In this document: in pieces, positions 1 to 9,089 of the stretch
How positions within the stretch are numbered: the first letter of the stretch is position 1
Layout of the letters: every line of letters begins with the position of its first letter
Origin: JAOUEA01 sp963821925
GTDB taxonomy: Bacteria > Actinomycetota > UBA4738 > HRBIN12
Reading direction: 5' to 3'
NCBI GenBank assembly: GCA_963821925.1
Contig: CAWGFO010000001.1
Location: 372,001 to 436,000 of the forward strand
DNA: 64,000 bases
Notes under the pieces: generated by a model
Databases searched by the model: none
What the model saw: only the letters and a program-made list of their open reading frames with translations
What the model was told of the DNA's origin: nothing
Program-made: the position numbers and the translations under genes

Positions 1-697
1 CACCGACCACGTCGTCGCGGTCCAGCCCGAGGTCGAGCGCGAAGTGGTTCCGCGTGCCGGCGGGGATCACGACATGCGGGATCCCATGTTTGCTCGCCAC
101 CGACGACACCAGGGCCTGGGACCCGTCGCCGCCCGCCATGCCGATCACGTCGGCCCCCGCGGCGATCGCGTCCTCGGCGAGCTGCAGCAGGTCGTCCCCC
201 TTCTTCAGCACGATCGGCTCGATCCCGCGCGCACGACATTCCGACGGCAGATCGAACTTCTCGACCTTGCCGCCACCGGACCAGGGATTCATCACCAGGA
301 CCGGCCGGGTGGCCGGCGCGGCGGGCGTGCGGGGTGACTCGGGCGCGACGTCCTCCTCGGCCGACCGGAGGGCGTAGCCGGCGGTGCCCGTCGAGATCGC
401 CGCGAGCGCCACCACCAGGACGATGTTCACGAGCTTGAGGTCACCCATGATCACGGCGACCACGAACAGGACGGCGCCGAGCACGACGCCGCCGTACGCC
501 ACCAGCCGCACCGTGCGACGTCGAGACAGGGCGTACCAGCCACCGACGATCGCCATCGACACGGCGAGCACGCCGAGCAACAGGCTCCCCAGGTTGGAGA
601 TCGCGCCGGCGATCAGGATCGCGACGGCCCCTGCCAGTGCCATGACCGCCACGATCGCGGCCGCGCGCACCGCGGGGCGGGGTGATGAAGCTCTCAC
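1..697 (-). CDS. Diacylglycerol kinase family lipid kinase, N-terminal part (3' end outside window)
   Basis: Only the first 232 residues are present. Residues about 10-110 form four hydrophobic segments, followed by a short Pro/Ala linker. From residue 133 the DAGK catalytic domain begins, with NPWSGGGK (137-144), the nucleotide-binding GGDGS (189-193) and GTRNHFA (214-220), all typical of the DagK/LCB5 family that phosphorylates diacylglycerol or related lipids. The N-terminal membrane domain is an uncommon addition and suggests membrane attachment. The GTG start overlaps the stop of the upstream SulP gene (GTGA) and has an AGGAGG 4 bases upstream, so translation is likely coupled to it. Family certain; lipid substrate unknown. 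Confidence 0.85.
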   Translation of the reverse strand, partial: MRASSPRPAVRAAAIVAVMALAGAVAILIAGAISNLGSLLLGVLAVSMAIVGGWYALSRRRTVRLVAYGGVVLGAVLFVVAVIMGDLKLVNIVLVVALAAISTGTAGYALRSAEEDVAPESPRTPAAPATRPVLVMNPWSGGGKVEKFDLPSECRARGIEPIVLKKGDDLLQLAEDAIAAGADVIGMAGGDGSQALVSSVASKHGIPHVVIPAGTRNHFALDLGLDRDDVVG

Positions 698-2394
698 GGG
701 ACCTCCTTGTCATCCCGGGCGTCGATCGCGGTGAAGGCCCTCACCGCCGCCCGGATCGTGGGGTAGAAGTGGGACGGATCGATCGTGCGGGTCAGCTCGT
801 AACGCGTGATCTTGGCGTGGACCGGGTCCTTCATCTCGGCGAACACCAGCGAGATACCGCGAACGTTCAGCCATTCGTCGAGCTCCACGAGCATGTCGGC
901 AGCGGTCGTGTCGACGTCGGTGATCGGTTCGGCCGCGATCAGGATCCACCGAAGGTCCGGCTCCTCCGCAAGCTCGTGCACCTGCTCACGGAACGTGCGT
1001 GCGTTGGCGAAGATCAGCGGGGCGTCGAACCGGAAGATCACGAGGCCCGGCGTCGTCGCGCCGTCGGGATGCATCTCGAGATCGTGGAAGCCGGGCAGCT
1101 CCGGGGTGTCACCGAGGATCGCCTGGTGCGGCCACCAGACTCGGCGGAACACGTTCAGGATCGAGAGGGCGACCGCGATACCGATCCCGGGGAGCACGCC
1201 GAGGAGCGTGACCGCCAGGAACGCCGCGAGCGCCAACCATGCCTCGGTCCGGCGCAGCGTCCACAGGCGCATCACGCCTGCGACGTCGGCCAGGGACAGC
1301 GAGGCGGCGATCACCACGGCCGCGAGCGCCGGTTGCGGGAGGTTGCGCAGGAGCCCGGGAACGGCGACGAGGATCAACACGATCGCCCCGGCGCCGACGA
1401 GACCGGCGACCTGGGATTTCGCCCCCGCCTGCTCGGCGACCGCGGTCCTCGACCCGCTCGTGCTCACGGGGAACCCTTGGAAGAACCCGGCGGCGACGTT
1501 CGCGGCGCCGATCCCGATCATCTCCTGGTTCCCGTGGACGCGGTCACCCGCGCGCGCGGCGAACGCCGACGCCGTCGAGATCGTGTCGGCCAGCGCCACG
1601 AAGACGATGCCGAGCGCGCCGCCGATCAGCAAGGGCAGGTCGCTGAGCCCGATGTGCGGGATCGTGAACGGCGGGAACCCGCTCGGCAGTGCGCCGACCA
1701 CCTTCACGCCCGAGGCCGTGAGATCGAACACCTGCACGGCCAGGATCGAGAGCACCACGGCGACGAGTACCGACGGGACCTTCGGCATCGCCCGCTGCAA
1801 GACGAGGATCAGCACCAGCGCGAAGACCCCCACCGCCAACGCGGCCACGATCGTCTCGCCGTTCGTCACCCCCTGGACGAACCCCTTCAGCTCGGGGATG
1901 AATCCGTCGGCGTCCACCGAGAAGCCGAAGAGCTTGGGCAGCTGTCCCACCAGGATCGTGAGCGCGAGGCCGTTCATGTAACCGATCTGCGTCGGTTTCG
2001 AGAGGAGGTCGGCGATGAACCCGAGCTTCGCCGCCCCGGCGAGCAGCATGATGGCCCCGACGAGGATCGCGAGCATCGAGGCGAGAGCGACCGCTTGCGC
2101 GGGATCGCCGTCGGCGCCGATGAGCGGCAGGATCGTCGCCGCGATCAGCGGTCCGAGCGACGAGTCCGGACCGAGCACCAGGATCTTCGACGGGCCCACG
2201 ATCGCGTACGCGATCAGGCAGAGGATCGTGGTGTAGAGGCCGGTGATCGGGGGGAGGCCAGCGAGTTCGGCATAGGCCATCCCCTGAGGCACCAGCAGGG
2301 CCGTCAGCACGAGTCCCGCGACGACGTCCTTCGAGAGCCAGGCCCGCTCGTACGTGCGAAGCACCCGCACGCCGGGCACCGCCGTGAGCCTCAT
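694..2394 (-). CDS. SulP/SLC26 family anion transporter with STAS domain
   Basis: 566-residue membrane protein. Residues about 15-430 carry the SulP fold with about ten or more hydrophobic segments, including the signature stretch PQGMAYAELAGLPPITGLY near the N-terminus. A C-terminal STAS domain follows (about 440-555). The family moves sulfate, bicarbonate or other anions across the cytoplasmic membrane; which one cannot be told. The start at 2394 was chosen because GAGAGGA lies about 8 bases upstream and the SulP homology begins directly after it; the longer open frame upstream adds only Arg-rich sequence. It is followed by the lipid-kinase gene with a 4-base overlap and is divergent from the carboxypeptidase gene. 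Confidence 0.9.
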   Translation of the reverse strand: MRLTAVPGVRVLRTYERAWLSKDVVAGLVLTALLVPQGMAYAELAGLPPITGLYTTILCLIAYAIVGPSKILVLGPDSSLGPLIAATILPLIGADGDPAQAVALASMLAILVGAIMLLAGAAKLGFIADLLSKPTQIGYMNGLALTILVGQLPKLFGFSVDADGFIPELKGFVQGVTNGETIVAALAVGVFALVLILVLQRAMPKVPSVLVAVVLSILAVQVFDLTASGVKVVGALPSGFPPFTIPHIGLSDLPLLIGGALGIVFVALADTISTASAFAARAGDRVHGNQEMIGIGAANVAAGFFQGFPVSTSGSRTAVAEQAGAKSQVAGLVGAGAIVLILVAVPGLLRNLPQPALAAVVIAASLSLADVAGVMRLWTLRRTEAWLALAAFLAVTLLGVLPGIGIAVALSILNVFRRVWWPHQAILGDTPELPGFHDLEMHPDGATTPGLVIFRFDAPLIFANARTFREQVHELAEEPDLRWILIAAEPITDVDTTAADMLVELDEWLNVRGISLVFAEMKDPVHAKITRYELTRTIDPSHFYPTIRAAVRAFTAIDARDDKEVP

Positions 2395-2535
2395 CCAGCG
2401 TCCTCTCTCGTTCGCGCGCCTCGCACGGATGCCATGCGGGCGAAGCCTACCGCGGGCCGTCGGAGCCTTCCTGCGGCCGGCTGCCCGACTCGGGATCGCC
2501 CGAGGCATGATGGACCAACCGTGGAGACGGATCGT

Positions 2536-3828
2536 ATGCGCGTGGAACGGACGGCGATCGGCGCGGCCGCGGCGGCGGTGGTGCTGCTCGTCGCCGCGGC
2601 CTGCTCACCGAGCTCCTCCGTCCGCGATCCAGGCACCCCCAGCGGGCCCTCCGTCGTCGCCGCCACGGCGTCGAGCCCGCCCGACCCGGTCGCGCCCTCC
2701 GCGAGACCGACGATCGTGGTCGACCCGGTCGAGACCGCGTGGACCCGGGTCATCGAGGAAGCGGTCGGCGGACGTGACGTGTCGGTCGCCGTCGGCACTG
2801 AAGATCGCATCCGCTTCGTGCACGCGGGAGCGATCCGACGGATCCCCGCCTCGAACCAGAAGCTGCTCACCTCGATGGCGGCGCTGGACACCTTCGGACC
2901 GGACCACCGCTTCACCACGATCGCCGCCGTGCGGCACCCTGCGAAGGGAGGCACGATCCGCGGCGACCTCTGGGTGGTGGGTGCGGGCGATCCCGAGATC
3001 GACGCCGGGTCGATGGCCCGGCTCGCCGCCGCCGTTCGCACCGCCGGCATCTCGCGGATCACCGGCAGCGTGCTCGGCGACACGTCGGCGTTCACCCGGG
3101 AATGGTGGGCGCCGGGTTGGGTGCCGGGGCTCTCCCGCAGCTACGTCACCCGGACGACCGCCCTCGCGTTCGACGGGAACGCGGGGAGCGGGCTGCCTGA
3201 GGAGGCGGCGGCCGCGTCGCTGACTACCGCGCTGCGCGCGGAAGGGGTCGAGGTCATCGGCGCTGCGGGCGCCGGCGAGGCGCCGGCGAGACTCGAGCCC
3301 GTGGCCCGGATCGCATCGCGCCCGCTCCGGGAGCTGCTCTCCGTCCAGAACCACGGATCGGTGAACTTCTACGCCGAGACGCTCCTGAAGGCGCTCGGCG
3401 CGCAGGACACCGGCGGCGTCGGCTCGACGGCCGCGGGCGCCGGCGCGGTCGAGGCGTGGGCCGCGCGACACGGCGTGACGGCCCAGGTTCGAGACGGCTC
3501 GGGCCTCTCCCATCAGGACCTGGTGTCGGCGCAGGGCCTCGTGACGCTGCTGCTGCTCGCGCAGGACGAACCGTGGGGACGGACGCTGGACACGTCGCTC
3601 GCTCCCCCCGGCGACGGTACCCTCGAGGGACGCCTGCTCGGGATCGCGGTGCGGGCGAAGACCGGCACGCTGTTCGAGACGCCGGTGTCGTCGCTGTCGG
3701 GCTACGTCACCGACGCCGCCGGCGCCCGGATCGCCTTCTCCGTGATCTCGCGGGGGCTCGACAAGAGCACCGCCATCGCGATCGAGGACGCGATCGTGCG
3801 GGCGCTGGCAGGCAGTCGCGTCGGGTGA
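2536..3828 (+). CDS. dacB: D-alanyl-D-alanine carboxypeptidase/endopeptidase, PBP4 (S13) family lipoprotein
   Basis: 430 residues. The N-terminus is a lipoprotein signal (hydrophobic 7-22, Cys23 in a VAAAC lipobox), then a Ser/Pro-rich spacer to about residue 60. The catalytic triad motifs of family S13 are present: SNQK (nucleophile Ser106 and Lys109), SVN in NHGSVNFYAETLL, and KTG in VRAKTGTLF near the C-terminus. It should trim D-Ala from peptidoglycan peptides outside the membrane. The frame is open far upstream as an antisense shadow of the SulP gene; the ATG at 2536 with GGAGA 9 bases before it starts directly with the signal peptide. Confidence 0.9.
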   Translation: MRVERTAIGAAAAAVVLLVAAACSPSSSVRDPGTPSGPSVVAATASSPPDPVAPSARPTIVVDPVETAWTRVIEEAVGGRDVSVAVGTEDRIRFVHAGAIRRIPASNQKLLTSMAALDTFGPDHRFTTIAAVRHPAKGGTIRGDLWVVGAGDPEIDAGSMARLAAAVRTAGISRITGSVLGDTSAFTREWWAPGWVPGLSRSYVTRTTALAFDGNAGSGLPEEAAAASLTTALRAEGVEVIGAAGAGEAPARLEPVARIASRPLRELLSVQNHGSVNFYAETLLKALGAQDTGGVGSTAAGAGAVEAWAARHGVTAQVRDGSGLSHQDLVSAQGLVTLLLLAQDEPWGRTLDTSLAPPGDGTLEGRLLGIAVRAKTGTLFETPVSSLSGYVTDAAGARIAFSVISRGLDKSTAIAIEDAIVRALAGSRVG

Positions 3829-3879
3829 CGCGCCGATGGTTCAACCGTCGGGCCACGGACCTACGTAAGGAAGAGCACC

Positions 3880-4083
3880 ATGACCCTTCAGGAGACAGAG
3901 GCCCGCTTCCGCGAGGCCATCGCGCGAGCCCTCTATCGACCGGTCGACGGCGAGGGCACGGGCTACCTTCCGTTCAACGGCGTACGGAGCTACGCATGCC
4001 TGCGGTGCGGGGCCGCCGTCGCCGACCGGCGCACCCATACGGCCTGGCACGAGCACCACGGGCAGGCGCACCACGAGCCCTGA
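3880..4083 (+). CDS. Small Cys/His-rich protein, possible zinc-binding module
   Basis: 67 residues with a good AAGGAAG ribosome site 6-7 bases before the ATG. The C-terminal half has CLRCG followed by a His-rich stretch (HTAWHEHH and HH near the end), a spacing that could bind one zinc ion. The N-terminal half is a plain amphipathic helix. It lies 51 bases after the carboxypeptidase gene on the same strand, so it may be co-transcribed. I do not recognise a named family; similar short zinc-ribbon-like proteins are common in Actinomycetota. Function unknown. Confidence 0.6.
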   Translation: MTLQETEARFREAIARALYRPVDGEGTGYLPFNGVRSYACLRCGAAVADRRTHTAWHEHHGQAHHEP

Positions 4084-4145
4084 GGCGAAGGCTCCCCTTG
4101 CTCACGCGGTTCCGCGAGCGACGTCGGCGGGACGGTGCCGACGCG

Positions 4146-6503
4146 CTACTCGCGGCTCAGCATGGCTTCCGCCTGGCGCTCCAGGTCGAGGTACGGCTCG
4201 CCGCTCACGTCGACGGCCAGCCGCTTGATCGTGCCGCCCGTGAACCGGAAGGGCGCCTCGCCCGGGTAGTCGTCGGTGACGGCTTCACCGCTGTCGCGGC
4301 CCACGCACAACCCCTCACCCGCCAACGAGAAGAACCCGGGCTGGGTCTTGATCCGGCCCTCGCCGACCTTCTGGTCGCCGTGATAGAGGGACAGGATCCC
4401 CGTGGCGATGCCGGGTGGATCTTCGCCGTCCTTGTCGAACGAAGCCGACAGGATCAGGTTCTCGCCGGTGGGAACGTCCTCGGTGCCGTCGATCTTCTGC
4501 TCCATCATGCCGACGAAGTTGTAGACGTAGTGCAATCGGTTGTCCTTGATGTAGAGGGCGTGCCCGCCGAACCGTGCGCCGTGCGCGAACAGCACCCCTT
4601 CTGCACCGGTTTCGGGAAGGTCCACCAGGGCGCCGATCGAATACGAGCGGTTGCGGATGTTGACCGACTGCGATTCAGGGACGTCCGCCGTGTCGGGGAA
4701 GTACACGTAGCGATCGCGCGGCGGGGACACGAGAGGCCTCGGCGTCAGGATGATCTCGAGCGCCGACCGGTCGTCGAGCGGGAAGGCCCCGTTGCGCCCG
4801 GCCTCCGCGAACCAGAGGTTGACGAGCTCGCGCAGCTTCTCGGGCTCCTCGGCCGCGAGATCGTGGAGCTCCGAGCGGTCGACGTCGGTGTGGTACAGCT
4901 CCCACACGTCGTCGTTGAAATTGCTCCATCCCGCGATCGTCGGGTGGGTCGTGATCGCCTTCCATCCGTCGTGCCAGATCCCACGGGATCCGAGCATCGA
5001 GTAGAACTGCGTGCGCCGCGCCGACGTCGCCGACGCGTCGTCGAAGCTGTACCGCATGCTCACCCCGTCGAACGAGGACTGAACATGTCCCTTGATGCGT
5101 GTCGGCGTTTCGACACCGAGGCAGTCGAGGACCGTCGGCACCAGGTCGATCGCGTGGTGGTACTGGGTCCGGATCTCGCCCTTGGCCTTCGTGCCGGCGG
5201 GCCACGAGATGATGCAGGGGTCAGACGTTCCCCCGTTGAACTCGTAGCGCTTCCACATCTTGAACGGCGTGTTGAACGCCATCGCCCAGCCGTTCGAGTA
5301 GTGGTTGTAGGTCGCGGGCCCACCCAGCTCGTCGAGCATCGCGAGGGCTGAGTCCAGGTCGTCGGGCATGCCGTTGAAGAGCCGGTTCTCGTTCACCGAT
5401 CCGTTGGGGCCGCCTTCGCCGCTCGCGCCGTTGTCGGACACGAGGATCACGATCGTGTTCTCGCGCTCCCCCGAGAACTCCAAGAAGTCGAGGAGCCGTC
5501 CGATGTGGTGGTCGGCGTGCGAGAGGAAGCCCGCGTAGACCTCGGCCATCCGCGAGAAGAGTTCCTTCTCCCCGTCGGAGAGCGAGTCCCACGGCTTGGT
5601 GACGTCCATCATCGGGAACGGCTTGCCGTCGGGCCCGGTGCGTGTCTCGGGCGTGCCGATCGGGTTGATCGGCGGGAGCTCGGTGTCGGACGGGACGATG
5701 CCCATCTCCTTCTGGCGCGCGAGCGTCTGCTCGCGCAGCGCCTCGTAGCCCTCGTCGAAGCGTCCCTTGAATCTCTCGATCCACTCCTTGGGCGCGTGAT
5801 GCGGGGCATGGCACGCACCCGGCGCGTAGTAGAGGAAGAACGGCTTTTCCGGTGCGATCGCCTTGGCGTCCTTGATGAACTCGAGCGCCTTATCGGTGAT
5901 GTCGTCCGTGAAGTGGTAGCCCTCCTCGGGCGTCGTCGGAGGGTCCACCGGATGGTTGTCGTAGACCAGCTCCGGGTACCACTGGTTGGTCTCCGCACCC
6001 AGGAACCCGTACCAACGCTCGAAGCCGCGGCCGCTGGGCCAGTTCCGCCGCGTGGCGGCGAGGTTCATCTCATCGGTGGGACACAGGTGCCACTTGCCCA
6101 CCATGTACGTGTTCCACCCAAGCTCTCCCAGGATCTCGGGGAGCATGCCGTTCTCCGGCGGGATCGAGCCGCTCGCGTTCGGGAACCCGATCGCGGCCTC
6201 GGTGATGCAGGCCATCGAGTTGCGGGTGTGGTTGCGTCCCGTCAACAGGCAGGAACGCGTGGGCGAACACAGCGCGGTCGTGTGCCACTGCGTGTAGCGC
6301 ACACCCTGGGTCGCGATGCGGTCGATGTTCGGCGTCTCGATCGGTCCGCCGTAGGGCGACATCGCCGAGAACCCGACGTCGTCGAGCACGATGTACACGA
6401 CGTTGGGCGCACCGTCGGGCGCCTTGGGCGGTTCGAAGGGTTCCCAGTCCGGCTCGGAATCCCGGATGTCGACGTTGATCGTGCCCTTGAACGTTGCGGC
6501 CAT
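4146..6503 (-). CDS. Arylsulfatase (cysteine-type sulfatase)
   Basis: 785 residues, the long AtsA-like form. The N-terminal metal site is visible as VVYIVLDDVG (Asp41, Asp42). The sulfatase signature CSPTRSCLLTGR starts at Cys79, which must be converted to formylglycine for activity. A C-terminal region (about 600-785) with beta-rich sequence is typical of the family. No signal peptide is seen, so the enzyme is likely cytoplasmic. Start 6503 was chosen over the longer frame because AAGGAGG precedes it by 7-8 bases and homology begins there. No formylglycine-generating enzyme lies in the window. It is divergent from the APC permease. Substrate unknown. Confidence 0.9.
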   Translation of the reverse strand: MAATFKGTINVDIRDSEPDWEPFEPPKAPDGAPNVVYIVLDDVGFSAMSPYGGPIETPNIDRIATQGVRYTQWHTTALCSPTRSCLLTGRNHTRNSMACITEAAIGFPNASGSIPPENGMLPEILGELGWNTYMVGKWHLCPTDEMNLAATRRNWPSGRGFERWYGFLGAETNQWYPELVYDNHPVDPPTTPEEGYHFTDDITDKALEFIKDAKAIAPEKPFFLYYAPGACHAPHHAPKEWIERFKGRFDEGYEALREQTLARQKEMGIVPSDTELPPINPIGTPETRTGPDGKPFPMMDVTKPWDSLSDGEKELFSRMAEVYAGFLSHADHHIGRLLDFLEFSGERENTIVILVSDNGASGEGGPNGSVNENRLFNGMPDDLDSALAMLDELGGPATYNHYSNGWAMAFNTPFKMWKRYEFNGGTSDPCIISWPAGTKAKGEIRTQYHHAIDLVPTVLDCLGVETPTRIKGHVQSSFDGVSMRYSFDDASATSARRTQFYSMLGSRGIWHDGWKAITTHPTIAGWSNFNDDVWELYHTDVDRSELHDLAAEEPEKLRELVNLWFAEAGRNGAFPLDDRSALEIILTPRPLVSPPRDRYVYFPDTADVPESQSVNIRNRSYSIGALVDLPETGAEGVLFAHGARFGGHALYIKDNRLHYVYNFVGMMEQKIDGTEDVPTGENLILSASFDKDGEDPPGIATGILSLYHGDQKVGEGRIKTQPGFFSLAGEGLCVGRDSGEAVTDDYPGEAPFRFTGGTIKRLAVDVSGEPYLDLERQAEAMLSRE

Positions 6504-6735
6504 CTCGTGCCTCCTTGAGCGGACGAGCGGGCCCGTGACGGCGATCCGGACGCGGGCACGCCGGTGAACCGCCCCCAGGCTAGTCGCTCGGGTGGGTCCG
6601 TGAGCGGCGGACGGATGAACGGGGAGCGGCTCCCGCGGGTCCACCGGCCCGGGCGGGCCGGTCCGTGCGACCCGACCGACCTGCCGCGCTCCGGTAGAGG
6701 CTGACGGTATCGACCACTGAGAGGGGTGATGCCCG

Positions 6736-8313
6736 ATGCGTCCTTCCCTCGCACCGGCGGACCAGCGTGATGGGCGGAGTCGGAGGGGTCTGAAGTCCGG
6801 AGCCCTCGGGGTCGTGTCCGCGACCGTGATCGGCGTCGCGTCGACCGCCCCGGCCTACAGCTTGGCCGCCACGGTCGGGTTGACCGCGGCCGTCGTCGGC
6901 TTGTTGTCTCCGGCGATCGTGCTCGTGGCGTTCATCCCGATGCTGTTCGCGGCGTCGGCGTACTACTTCTTGAACCGGGTGGACCCGGACTGCGGGGCGA
7001 CCTTCGCCTGGGTGACGAGAGCGATGGGGCCGCACGCGGGCTGGATGGGCGGCTGGGGCGTGATCGTCGCCGACGTGATCGTGATGCCGAGCCTCGCCTG
7101 GGTCGCAGCGGCGTACACGTATTCGCTGTTCGGACTCGATGCACTCGCCTCGAACACATGGGCGATCATGGCCCTGGGGTGCGGCTACATCCTGGCGATG
7201 ACGGTGATCTGCTGGGTCGGGATCGAGCTGTCGGCGAGGACGCAGTTCGTGCTGTTGGCCGCCGAGATCGTGATCCTGATCGGGTTCTCGATCTTCGCGC
7301 TCGTGAACGTGTTCCTGAACCACCCCGCAGGCTCGGTCACGCCGTCGTGGAGCTGGATGAACCCGTTCGAACTGACCGGGTCCCAGCTGTCCCAGGGCGT
7401 GTTGCTCGCGCTCTTCATCTACTGGGGTTGGGACACCGCAGCCAACGTGAACGAGGAGACCCGAGGGGCCCGAACCACGTCGGGCGTGGCCACCGTGGCC
7501 TCCACGTTGGTCCTGGTCTCGACCTATCTGGTCGCCGCCTTCGCGACCACCGCCTACAAGGGCCCGGGCTTCCTCAGCGACAACCCCGACGACGTGCTGA
7601 CGGCGATGGTCGGGAGCCCGTGGAACAAGCTGATGATCCTGGCGGTCCTCACCTCGGCGATGGCGTCGACGCAGACGACGATCCTGCCGACCGCACGCAC
7701 CACGTTGTCGATGGCCGCGCACGGAGCGCTCCCGAGGAAGCTGGCCGAGATCCATCCGAGGTTCCTCACGCCGACCTGGTCGACCTGGGCGATGGGTCTC
7801 GCCTCGATCAGCTGGTACGCGGTGCTCGTGTTCGTCGACTCCAGCGAGAACATCCTGTGGGACTCGATCAGCGGCCTCGGCTTCGCGATCGCTTTCTACT
7901 ACGGCATCACCGCGCTCGCCTCGCCGATCCTGTTCCGCAAGGTCCTCACGAAGAGCTGGAAGCATTTGGTGCTGGCAGGGGTCCTGCCGCTCCTGAGCGC
8001 CCTGAGCCTGTTGTACGTGTTCGTCCGCTCCGCGACCGACTACTGGGATCCCGCGAACTCCTACACGGCCGCGTGGTTCGCGTTCGGCGACTTCCAGGGC
8101 GTCGGCCCTGCGTTGGTGATCGGGATCGGGTCGCTGCTCCTCGGGGTCCCGTTGATGTTCTGGTGGCGGGCCGTGAACCCGTCGTTCTTCCGACGGAGGG
8201 CGGAGACCGCGAACACGATCGACGGGCTCCTGCCCGACCCCGATCGGATCACCGATGCGGACGAACTGACGCCTCCTCCGGTACCGGCGGTACGCGAGCC
8301 GTCGCTGAGGTGA
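6736..8313 (+). CDS. APC superfamily amino acid permease
   Basis: 525 residues with about twelve to fourteen hydrophobic segments. The N-terminal helix 1 region (LGVVSATVIGVASTAPAYSL) has the glycine-broken helix typical of the amino acid-polyamine-organocation family. The C-terminus is a hydrophilic tail with Pro repeats. A GAGAGGGG sequence lies 10-17 bases before the ATG. The gene is followed immediately by a perfect inverted repeat (8320-8343) that probably ends transcription. Substrate cannot be read from the sequence; an amino acid or amine is expected. Confidence 0.88.
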   Translation: MRPSLAPADQRDGRSRRGLKSGALGVVSATVIGVASTAPAYSLAATVGLTAAVVGLLSPAIVLVAFIPMLFAASAYYFLNRVDPDCGATFAWVTRAMGPHAGWMGGWGVIVADVIVMPSLAWVAAAYTYSLFGLDALASNTWAIMALGCGYILAMTVICWVGIELSARTQFVLLAAEIVILIGFSIFALVNVFLNHPAGSVTPSWSWMNPFELTGSQLSQGVLLALFIYWGWDTAANVNEETRGARTTSGVATVASTLVLVSTYLVAAFATTAYKGPGFLSDNPDDVLTAMVGSPWNKLMILAVLTSAMASTQTTILPTARTTLSMAAHGALPRKLAEIHPRFLTPTWSTWAMGLASISWYAVLVFVDSSENILWDSISGLGFAIAFYYGITALASPILFRKVLTKSWKHLVLAGVLPLLSALSLLYVFVRSATDYWDPANSYTAAWFAFGDFQGVGPALVIGIGSLLLGVPLMFWWRAVNPSFFRRRAETANTIDGLLPDPDRITDADELTPPPVPAVREPSLR

Positions 8314-8319
8314 AGCGGT

Positions 8320-8343
8320 GACGATCCGCCGGGGCGGATCGTC
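8320..8343 (+). terminator. Perfect inverted repeat after the APC permease gene
   Basis: The 11-base arms 8320-8330 and 8333-8343 are exact reverse complements with a 2-base centre; as RNA a stem with a 4-base loop is realistic. It begins 7 bases after the permease stop. There is no U-tract, as is usual in high-GC actinobacteria. It also covers the bases just before the -10 box at 8346, so it could instead be an operator for the next gene. Confidence 0.5.
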
Positions 8344-8345
8344 GG

Positions 8346-8351
8346 TATCGT
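8346..8351 (+). promoter_or_regulatory. -10 box TATCGT for leaderless PAP2 gene
   Basis: The TANNNT hexamer ends 6 bases before the GTG at 8358 and there is no ribosome site, so transcription would begin at or next to the start codon. Confidence 0.4.
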
Positions 8352-8357
8352 CGCCGG

Positions 8358-9036
8358 GTGGACGACACCGGTAGGGACGCGTCCGCACGACCGCGACGGG
8401 ACGGCGACCTCGTCCGCGACCCTCGGCGCGCCCTGATCGTGTCGGCGGGGATGCTGGCTGGGGTCGCCGTGCTCGCGATCGTCGTGGCCTCGGACGCCAC
8501 TGCTCCCCCGTTCCTGCAGGGGATCGACGACGCGTGGCGACGCCGGGTCCTCGCCTGGCCGGCGTGGACGCCGGAGCATGGGCGAGCTGCTGGAGCAGCT
8601 CGGGTCCGGCGTCGTCATGGTCACGCTGCGTGTGGGAGTAGCCGCGTGGCTCGCCGTCCGGCGCCGCCGGTGGGACCTCGCGGCGTGGCTGCTTGCCTGG
8701 CTCCTGGCCGACCTGCTGACCTTCGCGTTGAAGCCCGGGATCGCGCGGGCGCGACCCACCCCGATCGATCTCGCGAACCCGTTCACCTCGTTCCCGAGCG
8801 CGCACGCGAAGACCGCCGCCCAGGTCGCGATCGGACTCGTGCTGCTCGCCACCAGCCCCTGGCGCAACCGGCGGCTCGGCTACGCGCTCGCCATGGCGTG
8901 GATCGTGCTGATGGCGCTCTCCCGCACCGTGGTCGACCACCACTGGCTCTCCGACGTGGTGGCCGGATCGCTGCTGGGCGCCGCCTGCGCGGTGGGAGCG
9001 GCGGCGGGCACGCAGCGGGTCCGCGACCGCAGGTAA
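8358..9036 (+). pseudogene. PAP2-superfamily phosphatase, interrupted by a frameshift near 8565-8580
   Basis: The first part (GTG 8358 to about 8575) encodes a polar N-terminus, one membrane helix (LIVSAGMLAGVAVLAIVVAS) and the start of the PAP2 fold. The rest continues in the next frame, from about 8578 to the stop at 9034-9036. All three PAP2 motifs sit in the second frame: KPGIARARP, FPSAH and SRTVVDHHWLSD. The full protein would be about 225 residues, a normal length, and would act on lipid phosphates or pyrophosphates in the membrane. Either a real frameshift mutation or a sequencing error at 8565-8580 explains the break. The downstream ATG at 8578 alone would give a 152-residue protein lacking the first helices. 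Confidence 0.7.
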
Positions 9037-9077
9037 CTCGGCTCGGTGGCTCTCAGCACCCCCGCAGCTCCCAGGAC

Positions 9078-9083
9078 TAGCAT
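9078..9083 (+). promoter_or_regulatory. -10 box TAGCAT, leaderless start of lipoprotein-ABC operon
   Basis: TAGCAT ends 6 bases before the ATG at 9090 and no Shine-Dalgarno sequence is present. Confidence 0.5.
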
Positions 9084-9089
9084 GGCGAC

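Noticed and set aside
682..2535. Long plus-strand open frame upstream of dacB, and a 604-residue antisense partner
   Set aside because: It is the antisense shadow of the SulP gene; the sequence is Arg/Asp-rich without domain structure, and the lipoprotein signal starts at 2536.
6580..8943. 787-residue minus-strand open frame
   Set aside because: Antisense to the APC permease and PAP2 genes; composition is His/Arg/Gly-rich and no motif is found.
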